Of a stretch of DNA of 45,706 bases, positions 32,709 to 41,722 are shown in pieces. The notes under the pieces were generated by a model. The model saw only the letters and a program-made list of their open reading frames with translations. It ran no database searches and was not told where the DNA came from. How positions within the stretch are numbered: position 1 is the stretch's first letter; every line of letters begins with the position of its first letter. The DNA is taken from positions 1-45,706 of the forward strand of contig CAMBZB010000016.1 in NCBI GenBank assembly GCA_945872245.1, read 5' to 3'. This stretch comes from Flavobacterium psychrophilum (GTDB taxonomy: Bacteria > Bacteroidota > Bacteroidia > Flavobacteriales > Flavobacteriaceae). A program made the translations under genes and the position numbers.

Positions 32709-32788
32709 ACAATTGTCAGTCTGAGCCTGTCGAAGACTATTAAAAAAGAAACGCTTCGACAAGCTCAGCGTGACATTAGTTTCAGTAT
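32709..32788. repeat. Palindromic repeat unit 3 (16-nt loop)
   Basis: Forward arm 32709-32737 (GAGCCTGTCGAAGAC) and reverse arm from 32754 (CTTCGACAAGCTCAGC) with a 16-nt loop nearly identical to unit 1. The linker before it, TTTAGATTGAG, also precedes unit 2. Confidence 0.9.
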
Positions 32789-32855
32789 ACAATTGCCAGT
32801 CTAAGCTTGTCGAAGACCATTATGTTAAATACTATTCGACAAGTTCAGCGTGACA
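32789..32855. repeat. Palindromic repeat unit 4 (16-nt loop)
   Basis: Forward arm 32789-32817 (AAGCTTGTCGAAGAC) and reverse arm 32834-32855 (ATTCGACAAGTTCAGC) with a 16-nt loop; the most diverged unit, next to the RidA gene's 3' end. Confidence 0.85.
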
Positions 32856-32878
32856 AACTCGGTCTTTTAGTTTTAAAA

Positions 32879-33265
32879 TTATTCAGCAGCAATTGCCGTA
32901 AATTCTATTTCTACCAAATATTCTGGAGCCACTAACTTGCTCACTTCATAAAAACCAGTAGCGGGTTTAATGTCTTTGAAAAAGGCTGCATGTGCTGTAG
33001 CAACTGCTTCAAAAGAGTTAATATCTGTGGTGAATATTCGAGTGCGAATTACGTCTTTCATTCCTACATTCAAATCTTCAAGTACTTTTTCTATTCTTTC
33101 TAGAATGTTTAGTGTTTGTGCATGTGCATCATCGGCTTTTACTTTTGTACCATCTACAATAGCTACAGTCCCTGAGACTTCAATTACATTTCCAATGCGA
33201 ACGGCACGACAATAGCCCATTTTGTCTTCCCATGGTGACCCTGTCAAAATATTTTCTCTTTTCAT
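32879..33265 (-). CDS. RidA-family protein without the catalytic arginine
   Basis: 128-residue trimeric YjgF/RidA-fold protein. Motifs: GYCRAVRIGNVIEVSGTVAI, VIRTRIFTTDINSF and PATGFYEVSKLV with VEIEFTAIA at the end. RidA imine deaminases carry Arg in PAR at this site; here it is Thr in PAT, as in the other Rid subgroups that are not expected to deaminate 2-aminoacrylate. A 17-bp perfect dyad (33302-33318) stands 37 nt upstream. Its 3' end borders the palindromic repeats. Ligand unknown. Confidence 0.88.
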   Translation of the reverse strand: MKRENILTGSPWEDKMGYCRAVRIGNVIEVSGTVAIVDGTKVKADDAHAQTLNILERIEKVLEDLNVGMKDVIRTRIFTTDINSFEAVATAHAAFFKDIKPATGFYEVSKLVAPEYLVEIEFTAIAAE

Positions 33266-33301
33266 TTTGATTGTTTTTTATTAGTTCAGTTGATTTTAAA
33301 A

Positions 33302-33318
33302 GAGTTAAGATTTAACTC
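33302..33318. promoter_or_regulatory. Perfect dyad upstream of the RidA-like gene
   Basis: GAGTTAA-GAT-TTAACTC, 7-bp perfect arms with 3-nt spacer, 37 nt from the start codon: a plausible operator for an unknown regulator. Confidence 0.45.
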
Positions 33319-33470
33319 GTGAAATTATATTAAGGCCGCAATTTATAAAAATTAGGATGCAAAATAGCCTATTTGTTTCATAAAATCATTTCAATGTTTT
33401 TGGTATGAATTTTGTCTGGCCTATACTCTAATTCTAAAAACGAATATAAATAGGAAAAATTAAATTATGT

Positions 33471-33510
33471 TATTTTTGTGATTTCAGGGAATAGATTTCT
33501 ATTATTTTTG
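33471..33510 (+). promoter_or_regulatory. Two -7 elements upstream of the 33548 gene
   Basis: TATTTTTG at 33471-33478 and again at 33503-33510; the second would give a leader of about 30 nt. Confidence 0.4.
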
Positions 33511-33547
33511 AACTTTTTAACTATTGATTTGTCAATTTAAAAACGAT

Positions 33548-34240
33548 ATGAAGCAGATTTTTTTATTTATTCTTCTACTGTGCATAGTTCCAAAAAGCTT
33601 TGGTCAGAGTGAATTCAATACAAAATTTAAAGCTATTCCGCCCCTCAATACGAAACCGAACACTAAAAAAGAAGTTGTGCCAAAATTGGATTTGCCAAAA
33701 ATTATAGCTCCCAATGTATTTTCGACCAAGCCCAAACCTACTACTGCATTTGAAATAGGCACTCCTGAAAATCATTTTTCAATGACGCCCAAAAATAAAT
33801 TCGAACACAAATTAGGAGATGTTTATCAAGATAAAATGACTAAAGATTTGGATAAAACGATGGTTCGAGAAGGTTTAAAAGAGGACAATAGTTTTTTGGA
33901 TAGAACGAACCGTTATCTTGGAGATTTTAGGACTAAATCTAATTTATTGGTTGTTACCTACAGAGATTTTATTCAAATAGATGGAGATTTAATTAATGTA
34001 TATTTGAATGATCAATTGATACAATCTCAACTGTACTTGAATTTTGAATTAGGCGAATTTAAAATTCCTTTGTCAAAGGGAATCAATAAAGTTGAATTTG
34101 TTGTGGCAAGTCAGGGGACTTCTGGCGGAAATACAGCAGAAATACACGTGATTGACGATGCTAGTAAATCAGTAACCGATGAGTATTGGGATAATCTAGC
34201 TTTAGGAACTAAAATTAAATTGATTGTCATTAGGGAGTAA
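33548..34240 (+). CDS. Secreted protein of unknown function
   Basis: 230-residue exported protein, apparently typical of Flavobacteriaceae. Signal peptide MKQIFLFILLLCIVPKSFG with cleavage before QSEF. A Pro-Lys-rich region (residues 30-80) is followed by a conserved-looking beta domain: FLDRTNRYLGDFRTKSNLLV, YRDFIQIDGDLINVYLNDQL, INKVEFVVASQGTSGGNTA and LALGTKIKLIVIRE. The domain reads like a small beta-sandwich that presents a loop (GTSGGN). No lipobox or catalytic motif. The frame opens earlier, but ATG 33548 starts the signal peptide. guaA follows after 58 nt. Confidence 0.75.
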   Translation: MKQIFLFILLLCIVPKSFGQSEFNTKFKAIPPLNTKPNTKKEVVPKLDLPKIIAPNVFSTKPKPTTAFEIGTPENHFSMTPKNKFEHKLGDVYQDKMTKDLDKTMVREGLKEDNSFLDRTNRYLGDFRTKSNLLVVTYRDFIQIDGDLINVYLNDQLIQSQLYLNFELGEFKIPLSKGINKVEFVVASQGTSGGNTAEIHVIDDASKSVTDEYWDNLALGTKIKLIVIRE

Positions 34241-34287
34241 TTTTAATTTTTTTCAAAATTCAATTTTTCAGTTCCGATTATAAAAAG

Positions 34288-34295
34288 TATTTTTG
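34288..34295 (+). promoter_or_regulatory. -7 element abutting guaA
   Basis: TATTTTTG-CGC-ATG: the box ends 3 nt before the guaA start, so transcripts from it would have almost no leader. Confidence 0.45.
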
Positions 34296-34298
34296 CGC

Positions 34299-35828
34299 AT
34301 GCAACATAATGTACTTATTTTAGATTTCGGATCGCAATACACCCAACTTATTGCTCGTAGAGTTCGCGAATTAAATATATTCTGCGAAATTTTTCCTTAC
34401 AATCATTTTCCGAGTGATTTATCCAGTTACAAAGCGGTAATTTTGGGTGGAAGCCCTTTCTCTGTTCGTGGAGAAGATGCGCCACATCCTGATTTATCTC
34501 AAATTAGAGGAAAACTTCCTTTACTTGCCGTTTGTTACGGAGCACAATATTTAGCTCATTTCAGTGGAGGTGAAGTAGCCGCTTCCAATACACGAGAATA
34601 CGGTAGGGCTAACTTGTCCTATATAAAAGATAATGAAGTTTTATTCGAAGGCGTTTCTCCAAACAGTCAAGTTTGGATGAGCCATAGCGATAGTATTAAA
34701 AAATTGCCTACAAATGGCGTAAAACTGGCCAGCACCCATGATGTGGAGTTTGCCGCTTATAAAATTGAAGGAGAAACTACCTACGCGATTCAATACCATC
34801 CGGAAGTTTTTCATTCTACCGATGGATCAAAAATGTTGGAGAATTTCTTGGTAAAAATCGCTCACGTCCCACAAAACTTCACTCCGAATGCTTTTGTCGA
34901 GGAAATGGTGGCCGAATTAAAAGAAAAAGTAAAAGACGATAAAGTGGTTCTAGGACTTTCTGGCGGCGTAGATTCTACTGTTGCTGCGGTTTTATTACAC
35001 CAAGCCATTGGCAAAAACCTCTATTGTATTTTTGTGAATAATGGTTTGCTTCGAAAAAATGAATTTCAAAGTGTTTTAGACCAATACAAAGGAATGGGAT
35101 TGAATGTTAAAGGAGTAGATTCCGGAGATCGTTTTCTTTCAGAATTAGCTGGAGTTAGTGATCCAGAAACCAAGCGTAAAATCATCGGACGTGTATTTAT
35201 CGAAGTTTTTGATGATGAATCGCATCTAATTGAAGACGTAAAATGGTTGGCACAAGGCACAATTTATCCTGATGTAATCGAATCGGTTTCGGTAAAAGGA
35301 CCATCGGCAACCATCAAATCACACCATAATGTGGGTGGTTTGCCGGATTATATGAAATTAAAAATTGTGGAACCTTTGCGTATGCTTTTCAAAGATGAAG
35401 TACGTAGAGTAGGAGCCACCTTGGGAATTGATCCAGAATTATTGGGAAGACATCCTTTTCCAGGCCCAGGATTATCTATTCGAATTTTAGGAGACATCAC
35501 CCCTGAAAAAGTGCAAATCTTGCAAGATGTGGATAAAGTTTTCATCGACGGATTAAAATCTTGGGGATTGTATGACAAAGTATGGCAAGCAGGAGCGATT
35601 TTGCTCCCCGTGAACAGCGTTGGCGTAATGGGAGATGAGCGTACTTACGAAAAAGTAGTGGCGCTTCGCGCCGTGGAATCCACCGACGGAATGACAGCTG
35701 ACTGGGTACATTTACCGTATGATTTCTTGATGAAAGTGTCTAATGATATTATCAATAAAGTAAAAGGCGTCAATCGTGTCGTGTATGACATCAGTTCAAA
35801 ACCGCCTGCAACTATCGAGTGGGAATAA
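34299..35828 (+). CDS. guaA: GMP synthase (glutamine-hydrolysing)
   Basis: 509-residue enzyme converting XMP to GMP with glutamine and ATP. Class I glutaminase domain: [20 protein letters not shown], nucleophile Cys in [17 protein letters not shown] near residue 77, and His-Glu in [13 protein letters not shown] pyrophosphatase: [17 protein letters not shown] near residue 220. Dimerisation domain: [17 protein letters not shown] to [12 protein letters not shown] 34299 is chosen over TTG 34293. A strong terminator follows. Confidence 0.97.
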   Translation: MQHNVLILDFGSQYTQLIARRVRELNIFCEIFPYNHFPSDLSSYKAVILGGSPFSVRGEDAPHPDLSQIRGKLPLLAVCYGAQYLAHFSGGEVAASNTREYGRANLSYIKDNEVLFEGVSPNSQVWMSHSDSIKKLPTNGVKLASTHDVEFAAYKIEGETTYAIQYHPEVFHSTDGSKMLENFLVKIAHVPQNFTPNAFVEEMVAELKEKVKDDKVVLGLSGGVDSTVAAVLLHQAIGKNLYCIFVNNGLLRKNEFQSVLDQYKGMGLNVKGVDSGDRFLSELAGVSDPETKRKIIGRVFIEVFDDESHLIEDVKWLAQGTIYPDVIESVSVKGPSATIKSHHNVGGLPDYMKLKIVEPLRMLFKDEVRRVGATLGIDPELLGRHPFPGPGLSIRILGDITPEKVQILQDVDKVFIDGLKSWGLYDKVWQAGAILLPVNSVGVMGDERTYEKVVALRAVESTDGMTADWVHLPYDFLMKVSNDIINKVKGVNRVVYDISSKPPATIEWE

Positions 35829-35846
35829 AGAAACAAAGGCGTTAGC

Positions 35847-35884
35847 AAAAATCAATTTCAATAGCAATTATGAAATTGATTTTT
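35847..35884. terminator. Terminator after guaA
   Basis: AAAAATCAATTTCA (35847-35860) and TGAAATTGATTTTT (35871-35884) form a perfect 14-bp stem over a 10-nt loop. AT-rich but long. Confidence 0.7.
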
Positions 35885-35933
35885 GTATTTTTAGCACCAT
35901 TGAAATTTTCATTGAATTTAAAAGAGAAGTAGT

Positions 35934-37847
35934 ATGATTAAGAGAGTCCTTTATATTTTTGTTTTTATAGTTGCTTGTTCCGTATTTGGGCAAAACTATG
36001 ATAAGCATAGGGTAGAAAATGGGGAAACCATAAGCCAAATTGCTCAAAAATACAACGTCACTCCTTATGCTATTTATCAATTAAATCCAGATGCGCAAAG
36101 TGGTTTGAATCACAGTAGCATCTTACTTATTCCAAAAAAGTCAGTAGTTTCAAAAGCCGTCGTAACATCCAAAACTCATCTTGTAGAGCCAAAAGAGACT
36201 TTGTTTGGCATCGCAAAAAAATATGCTATTTCAGATGAAGCATTGAAACAAGCCAATCCCAATCTTGAAAAAGAGGGGTTGCAAATAGGCCAAACTCTGG
36301 ATATTCCTTCCAATACTGTATCAAAAACAAATACTCCAACTCCCGAAAAAGTAGTTTATCACGAAGTACTTCCAAAGGAAACGAAATATTCCATCGCTAA
36401 GTTATATGGAACTACAATCGAAGAATTAGAAAAGCGAAATCCAGAAATTATAGCTGGGCTATCTGTTGGTTACCAATTGATAATTAAAGGGAACGCTCCA
36501 AAAAAAGAGGTAATTCAAGCAGTGGAACCTAAAAACGAAACCACAAAATCAAATAGTGTAAAAACAGCACCAGCCAATTACGTAAACTATGCCGTGAAAC
36601 CTAAAGAAACGCTATACAGTTTGTCTAAAAAGATTGGCTTAAGTCAAGAGGAACTACTAAAATTGAATCCAGTTTTGGTCAATGGGGTTGAAATAGGAAT
36701 GCTATTAAAAGTGCCTTCAATCCCTTCGATTCCCGAAGAAACCAAAAAAGTGTATACTACTTTATCAAAAAATAATGATGTAATCGGTAGAAAAAAATTG
36801 GCGTTGCTATTGCCTTTTAATATCGCTAAGATGGAAAGCGATACCCTCAATACGCCAGCGATGCGTTTGAAAAAAGACAAGTTTTTAAACATGACTTTGG
36901 ACTTTTACTCTGGGGCTTTGATGGCGATAGATTCTGCTAAAGCTATTGGGTTGCCAGTAGATGTTTCAATTTTTGACTCGCAAGAAACCAAAAACACCTC
37001 AAATAGTACCAATATCGTTCAGGAAAATAACCTTCAAGATTCCGATGCCATAATTGGTCCTTTTTACCAAAATAATCTAGAAAAAACGACTGAATTGTTG
37101 GGTAAAAATAGCGTTCCCTTGATTTCCCCTCTGTCAAAAGATATAGGAAATGCATCCCCTAATTTATACAAATCGATTCCGAACAATGAAGTTTTAAGGG
37201 TTGCTATGTTTGATTACATGAGGGCAAAAGGCGGAAATATCATTGCGGTAGTTGACAAGAAAAAAGAATCTGTTAGGCAATATATTCAAACTAATCAGAA
37301 AGGAGTGCAATTCGCTGCGATGCTTCCAAATGGGGAATTGTCCGTAGAAAGTTTGAAAAGTTTATTTGTAAAAAACAAGACTAATTATGTCGTTATGGAA
37401 ACGTCTAATACTAGGCTCATAAAATGGACCATAAATACTATGATTGGGGCTATGGCAAATTTCAAAGTGCAGTTGGTTATTTTGGAACCCAATGAAACCT
37501 TGGACACGGATGAAATAAATTTTGAGTATTTGACAAAATTAAAATTAATGTACCCATCCATAACTCGTGAAAATGAATCTCCCGAGGCTAAAATTTTTGA
37601 AAAAGAGTATAGAAGAGACAATAAGATTTCTCCAAGTACTTATGCCACTCGTGGTTTCGATCTTACTTTTGATACCATCATGCGATTGTCACAAGGGAAT
37701 ACTTTTCAGGAAACTGCCGATGCTTTTACAACAGAGCAGGTGGATAATAAATTTGAATATTATAAAAAAGAAGGTGGTGGCTATACCAATAAAGGAATTT
37801 ATATCCTTTATTATGACACCGATTTAACGATAAAAGAAGCAAAATAA
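35934..37847 (+). CDS. Exported four-LysM protein with type 1 periplasmic-binding-like domain
   Basis: 637-residue exported protein. Signal peptide MIKRVLYIFVFIVACSVFG, then four LysM peptidoglycan-binding repeats: HRVENGETISQIAQKYNVTP (about 25-70), HLVEPKETLFGIAKKYAISD (80-125), HEVLPKETKYSIAKLYGTTI (138-182) and YAVKPKETLYSLSKKIGLSQ (210-255). From about 280 to the end is a receptor-like alpha/beta domain of the leucine/branched-chain amino-acid binding fold (LALLLPFN, DFYSGALMAID, DAIIGPFYQNN, VPLISPLSK). No permease genes are near, so wall remodelling or lipoprotein activation (LpoA-like) is as likely as transport. Overlaps OsmC by 1 nt. Confidence 0.88.
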   Translation: MIKRVLYIFVFIVACSVFGQNYDKHRVENGETISQIAQKYNVTPYAIYQLNPDAQSGLNHSSILLIPKKSVVSKAVVTSKTHLVEPKETLFGIAKKYAISDEALKQANPNLEKEGLQIGQTLDIPSNTVSKTNTPTPEKVVYHEVLPKETKYSIAKLYGTTIEELEKRNPEIIAGLSVGYQLIIKGNAPKKEVIQAVEPKNETTKSNSVKTAPANYVNYAVKPKETLYSLSKKIGLSQEELLKLNPVLVNGVEIGMLLKVPSIPSIPEETKKVYTTLSKNNDVIGRKKLALLLPFNIAKMESDTLNTPAMRLKKDKFLNMTLDFYSGALMAIDSAKAIGLPVDVSIFDSQETKNTSNSTNIVQENNLQDSDAIIGPFYQNNLEKTTELLGKNSVPLISPLSKDIGNASPNLYKSIPNNEVLRVAMFDYMRAKGGNIIAVVDKKKESVRQYIQTNQKGVQFAAMLPNGELSVESLKSLFVKNKTNYVVMETSNTRLIKWTINTMIGAMANFKVQLVILEPNETLDTDEINFEYLTKLKLMYPSITRENESPEAKIFEKEYRRDNKISPSTYATRGFDLTFDTIMRLSQGNTFQETADAFTTEQVDNKFEYYKKEGGGYTNKGIYILYYDTDLTIKEAK

Positions 37848-38248
37848 TGACATCAAAAGTAACTTATTTGGGAGATTTAAGAACATCCTCCATTCACTTG
37901 CAATCAGGAAGCGAAATCATCTCAGATGCACCATTAGATAATAACGGAAAAGGAGAGGCTTTTTCTCCTACAGATACCGTGGCCAATGCTTTGGCAAGTT
38001 GTATGATGACTGTTATGGGGATAAAAGCACGTGATTTGAATGTTGATTTTGTGGATTCTACCGCTTCAGTTACCAAGATTATGCAAGCCGAACCAAGGAG
38101 AATTAGTACTGTTGAAATAGTTTTTGATATGAAAGGTGTTACTGACGAAAAAACAAAAACCATACTCGAAAGGACCGCAATGACTTGTCCTGTTTTCTTG
38201 AGTTTGAATTCGGATATCGAGAAGCGGATTAGCTTTAATTGGAAGTAA
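37847..38248 (+). CDS. OsmC-family peroxiredoxin-like protein
   Basis: 133-residue OsmC/Ohr-fold protein, probably reducing organic peroxides through two cysteines: one in ALASCMMTVMGIKARD (near residue 52) and one in TAMTCPVFLSLNSD (near 115). The order and spacing are those of the OsmC/YhfA group rather than Ohr. ATG overlaps the stop of the LysM gene (TAATG), implying coupled translation, although the functional link between them is not obvious. Confidence 0.9.
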   Translation: MTSKVTYLGDLRTSSIHLQSGSEIISDAPLDNNGKGEAFSPTDTVANALASCMMTVMGIKARDLNVDFVDSTASVTKIMQAEPRRISTVEIVFDMKGVTDEKTKTILERTAMTCPVFLSLNSDIEKRISFNWK

Positions 38249-38317
38249 AATCTAGTTCTATATCAGTAATTAGTTTTCAGGTTGAACTTTAAACTTTTAA
38301 ACCTTAAACTTTTTGAC

Positions 38318-38551
38318 TTGAATCCAGACCAAAAACAGCTCATCAAACTCGCCCACGCCAAAATGCCTTTTGGCAAATATGAAGGCAAATATCTTATCGA
38401 TTTACCGGAATATTATGTGGTTTGGTATAGCAACAAAGGCTTCCCAAAAGGGGAGTTGGGGCAACAACTACAACTAGTTTACGAATTGAAATTGAACGGA
38501 CTTGAAGAGTTAGTGCGGAATATTCGAAAAAGATATCCCAAACCGATTTAA
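38318..38551 (+). CDS. DUF3820 family protein
   Basis: 77-residue protein of the DUF3820 group: AHAKMPFGKYEGKYLIDLPE, YYVVWYSNKGFPKGELGQQL and LVRNIRKRY. Function unknown; relatives include predicted quorum-regulated virulence factors and exonuclease-linked domains. There is no ATG. TTG 38318 begins where the family begins; an in-frame TTG at 38282 would add residues that only translate an AACTTT-type repeat. It converges on the DUF4268 gene with a 4-nt overlap of coding sequence. Confidence 0.8.
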   Translation: MNPDQKQLIKLAHAKMPFGKYEGKYLIDLPEYYVVWYSNKGFPKGELGQQLQLVYELKLNGLEELVRNIRKRYPKPI

Positions 38552-38979
38552 ATGGCCTTAATGAATTCGTCGTATTCCAAAAAGAACATTTCCAAAGCGT
38601 GCATCTTTTCGTTGAGAAAATCGAATATTTCATCCCAATACTGTTTGTTGCTAATGCTTATCCCCAGTTTTTCGACCCAAATACGACTGATAGTTTTGCC
38701 GTTTTCAAGTACGAAGTTTTTTTCAAAGACTAAATCCTTTATAAATTCTTCTTCCAATATATTTTTTAGGGCTTCCAGTTTTTCAAAATAGGCGATACGA
38801 TTGTCCTCATTTCGAGGTTCGATGTCAATTAATACTTGTGCCTTTTTATTGTCAACATAAAATTTAAACGAAAAATCCTTGATTTTTGTGTCGTATAACA
38901 CCCATTTTCGAGGATATTTTTCTGCAAAAGCAATCCAAAAGTCCCGTTTTAATCGTTGCGTTTCTTCCCTGCTATACAT
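38548..38979 (-). CDS. DUF4268 family protein
   Basis: 143-residue soluble protein of the DUF4268 group: RLKRDFWIAFAEKYP, FKFYVDNKKAQVLIDIEPRN and EKLEALKNILEEEFIKDLVF. Such domains also occur fused to restriction-like nucleases, but the stand-alone form has no catalytic motif and no known role. ATG 38979. The 3' end overlaps the DUF3820 gene by 4 nt on the opposite strand. Confidence 0.82.
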   Translation of the reverse strand: MYSREETQRLKRDFWIAFAEKYPRKWVLYDTKIKDFSFKFYVDNKKAQVLIDIEPRNEDNRIAYFEKLEALKNILEEEFIKDLVFEKNFVLENGKTISRIWVEKLGISISNKQYWDEIFDFLNEKMHALEMFFLEYDEFIKAI

Positions 38980-39084
38980 TATGGTTTATTGTTTATTAAA
39001 ATTACTGTTGCTATTGAAATTTGTTCTTACTAATTTTTAGACTATATTTATAAAACTTTCAAAATGCAAAAATAGACTTTGACG

Positions 39085-39723
39085 ATGGATTTTCAAGATT
39101 TTTTAAAATATGTTCCAAAATTAGCGGAAGTGGATCTTCCTGCCAGCGAAGCGCATTTCAAAATGGCTCCATTGGATCGGATTGACATTCTTGAAAATTT
39201 GAACATGGAGAACGAAAATCCAAGAAGTGCTGCCGTGATGATGTTGTTGTATCCTAAAAATGAAAGGACACATTTGGTGCTCATTGTCCGTAATTCCTAT
39301 AAAGGGGTTCATTCTTCACAAATTGCATTTCCGGGTGGTAAATACGAATCAATAGATGCTAATTTTGAGGCCACCGCCTTGCGCGAAACCCAAGAGGAGA
39401 TAGGAGTTCATCCAGATAAAATAGAGGTTGTCATGCCTTTTACCCATTTGTATATTCCGCCGAGTAATTTTATTGTATACCCTTTTTTGGGAATTTGCAG
39501 GCAGGAAATTATTTTTATTCCCGATGCTAATGAAGTGGCCAATATTATCGAATTGCCCTTGTCTGATTTCCTGAGCGATGAGATCGTCATAAGTACAGAA
39601 ATGGCTACTTCTTACGCTGAAAAATGTGTCATACCCGCCTTTAAAATTGAAGAACATATCGTCTGGGGTGCCACTGCAATGATGCTGAGCGAATTGAAAG
39701 AAGTATTGAAAAAAGTACTTTAG
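39085..39723 (+). CDS. NUDIX hydrolase, NudL/CoA diphosphatase type
   Basis: 212-residue NUDIX enzyme, probably hydrolysing CoA or related nucleotide derivatives. The Nudix box is GGKYESIDANFEATALRETQ followed by EEIG, near residues 84-107. Just before it, VRNSYKGVHSSQIAFPGG matches the extra motif (UPF0035) of CoA diphosphatases. TTTG lies 3 nt before ATG 39085; a TTG start two codons earlier is less likely. plsC follows after 50 nt on the same strand, giving a plausible lipid/CoA pair. Confidence 0.88.
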   Translation: MDFQDFLKYVPKLAEVDLPASEAHFKMAPLDRIDILENLNMENENPRSAAVMMLLYPKNERTHLVLIVRNSYKGVHSSQIAFPGGKYESIDANFEATALRETQEEIGVHPDKIEVVMPFTHLYIPPSNFIVYPFLGICRQEIIFIPDANEVANIIELPLSDFLSDEIVISTEMATSYAEKCVIPAFKIEEHIVWGATAMMLSELKEVLKKVL

Positions 39724-39737
39724 ACTATAAGTTTTTG

Positions 39738-39745
39738 TACGTTTG
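39738..39745 (+). promoter_or_regulatory. -7 element of the plsC-like gene
   Basis: TACGTTTG, 28 nt before ATG 39774. Confidence 0.4.
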
Positions 39746-39773
39746 TAATCCAAATTCACAGAAATTAATTTTT

Positions 39774-40583
39774 ATGGGGTTATTTAAAAGAAATCCATTT
39801 GGCCACATCCTTTTTGTTAAAAAATTTTTAATTCGAATTTTTGCTGTACTAACCCATAAACGGTACAGAGGTTTTAATGATTTGCAAATAGAAGGTTCTG
39901 AAATCATTACATCACTACCTGATACCAACGTGCTTTTTATTTCCAATCATCAAACCTATTTTGCAGATGTTGTGGCTATGTTTCATGTTTTTAATGCGAG
40001 TTTAAGCGGACGTCAGGATTCCATAAAAAATTTGGGATACATTTGGCAACCCAAAATGAATATCTATTATGTAGCAGCAAAAGAAACCATGCAAGCGGGA
40101 ATATTGCCTAGAATTTTGTCCTATGTTGGCGCTATCACTGTCGAAAGAACTTGGAGAGCCAAAGGGAAAGACGTAACAGAAAAGCGGGAGGTAAATCCAA
40201 ACGATACCGAAAATATTAAAATCGCTTTGGCGGATGGTTGGGTAATCACTTTTCCGCAGGGAACAACAAAATCATTCAAACCTGTTCGAAAAGGCACCGC
40301 CCACATTATCAAACAGCATAGACCCATCGTAGTTCCAATTGTGATTGATGGCTTTCGTCGCTCGTTTGACAAAAAAGGATTGCGAATGAAAAAGAAAGGA
40401 ATTTTACAATCTTTCATTATCAAAGAACCTTTGGATATTGATTATGAAAATGACACTATCGAACAAATTGTCGAAAAAGTAGAATATGCCATTGAGCAAC
40501 ACTCGTCCTTTCTTAAAGTAATTCCCGCCGAAGAAATTGAAGCGCAAGAAGAACTTAATAGATTAAGAAAATGGGAATGTTAA
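39774..40583 (+). CDS. 1-acyl-glycerol-3-phosphate acyltransferase-like (PlsC family)
   Basis: 269-residue membrane-associated acyltransferase. Catalytic motif NHxxxxD is in FISNHQTYFADVVAM, and the glycerophosphate motif reads FPQGTTKS where FPEGT is usual. VAAKETMQAGILPRILSYVG and IVPIVIDGFRR supply the other family blocks. The N-terminal hydrophobic stretch after a basic start probably lies in the membrane. The frame is open from 39735, but ATG 39774 (MGLFKRNPFGHILF) is preferred. It may act on phospholipid or on ornithine/glycine lipids common in Bacteroidota. Confidence 0.88.
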   Translation: MGLFKRNPFGHILFVKKFLIRIFAVLTHKRYRGFNDLQIEGSEIITSLPDTNVLFISNHQTYFADVVAMFHVFNASLSGRQDSIKNLGYIWQPKMNIYYVAAKETMQAGILPRILSYVGAITVERTWRAKGKDVTEKREVNPNDTENIKIALADGWVITFPQGTTKSFKPVRKGTAHIIKQHRPIVVPIVIDGFRRSFDKKGLRMKKKGILQSFIIKEPLDIDYENDTIEQIVEKVEYAIEQHSSFLKVIPAEEIEAQEELNRLRKWEC

Positions 40584-40603
40584 TTTAGGCCAAAATACTA
40601 ACA

Positions 40604-41665
40604 TTAGAAATCCTTTTCTTTATAATTCCCCACCAACAAATTTACCAATTTACTATAACTTTCTATTCCCTCTTTTTGCTGGTTGAGCTTCAGGAAATTG
40701 TCGTAAAAAATATGGAAGCCTTTATCTATAAAAGTGTCGTATTGTCTCCAGAAATCCTCACTTTCCTTATAGTTTTTTAAAATTCCAGGATGAACGGTTT
40801 TTACTAATTCGTCAAAAACTTTCTTGTCACGAATTTGCCAATTGCCCAAACAATAGCGCAAGGCAAAACTATAACCCGAATATTTAAAATATAAATCATC
40901 ATTTTTTACTGATGCTAGAAACCCTATAAAATTGCATTCACTTTCGCTGGCAAAACCCATTTGGTGTGCCATTTCGTGGCAAGTGGCTGTTGGAAAATTA
41001 TACATGGGCATCAAGTAATTCACCTGCGCTTCATTGGTAAACGGATTTAAATAACCGCCAAAACCCATATAGGTCAACGGCAAACTAAAAAGCGATTTCT
41101 TGATACTAGGATTCGTGTATTCAAAAAACGGATATTGCTTGGAAAGTATTTTATATCCGTTTAAATTCATCTCGAAAACCTGTCTCTGCGAGTAGGGAAA
41201 AACTACTTTTAGACTGTCGTTTTTGGTGATTTGGGTTTGGATTTCGTTGGTTTTGGCAATCAGTTTTTTGGTAAAAGTCAATAAATCAGCATCAGTGTAA
41301 TCCCTTTCGATTTTCATTTTTTCGAAAAGGGGTTGGCGGTAATAATTCATTGCCCACAAAATATGAAACAGGAAATAGACCACTGATAGCAAGCTTAAAA
41401 CCTTTAAACCATTATTTTTCCATTCTTGCTTCCAAGTTTTTCTCGTTTTCCAAATCGATTTCAAAACATAAATAATCACGATTCCGTAAATAATGTCTCC
41501 AACTGAAAACGAAATTTTTCCTAATGTTACACGAGAAATTTTTGAAATAATAACAAACAATCCATTGCTGTAAAATCGTTCCACAAATTCAGGAAAAAAG
41601 GCAATTATTTTCAGAAATAAAATTTGAAATAGGAGAAATAGAGGAAGAATGTATTTGCGATGCAC
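40604..41665 (-). CDS. DUF3810 membrane protein with HExxH motif
   Basis: 353-residue inner-membrane protein of the DUF3810 family. Three N-terminal hydrophobic segments (PLFLLFQILFLKIIAFFP, IIYGIVIIYVLKS, VLSLLSVVYFLFHILWAMNY) precede an extracytoplasmic domain with CHEMAHQMGFASESECNFIG, an HExxH zinc-protease-like motif with a downstream Glu. Peptidase activity is likely but unproven. No ATG is available; GTG 41665 is the best start (VHRKYILPL). Divergent from the toxin-antitoxin pair. Confidence 0.85.
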   Translation of the reverse strand: MHRKYILPLFLLFQILFLKIIAFFPEFVERFYSNGLFVIISKISRVTLGKISFSVGDIIYGIVIIYVLKSIWKTRKTWKQEWKNNGLKVLSLLSVVYFLFHILWAMNYYRQPLFEKMKIERDYTDADLLTFTKKLIAKTNEIQTQITKNDSLKVVFPYSQRQVFEMNLNGYKILSKQYPFFEYTNPSIKKSLFSLPLTYMGFGGYLNPFTNEAQVNYLMPMYNFPTATCHEMAHQMGFASESECNFIGFLASVKNDDLYFKYSGYSFALRYCLGNWQIRDKKVFDELVKTVHPGILKNYKESEDFWRQYDTFIDKGFHIFYDNFLKLNQQKEGIESYSKLVNLLVGNYKEKDF

Positions 41666-41722
41666 AGTTTTACTTTTGGCATAAAAATAACAATTAAAAG
41701 AGTAGCGCGCATTCTTTTTTTG

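Noticed and set aside
32210..32855. CRISPR array
   Set aside because: The repeats alternate in orientation with constant loops and short linkers, unlike direct repeats with unique spacers, and no cas gene is present.
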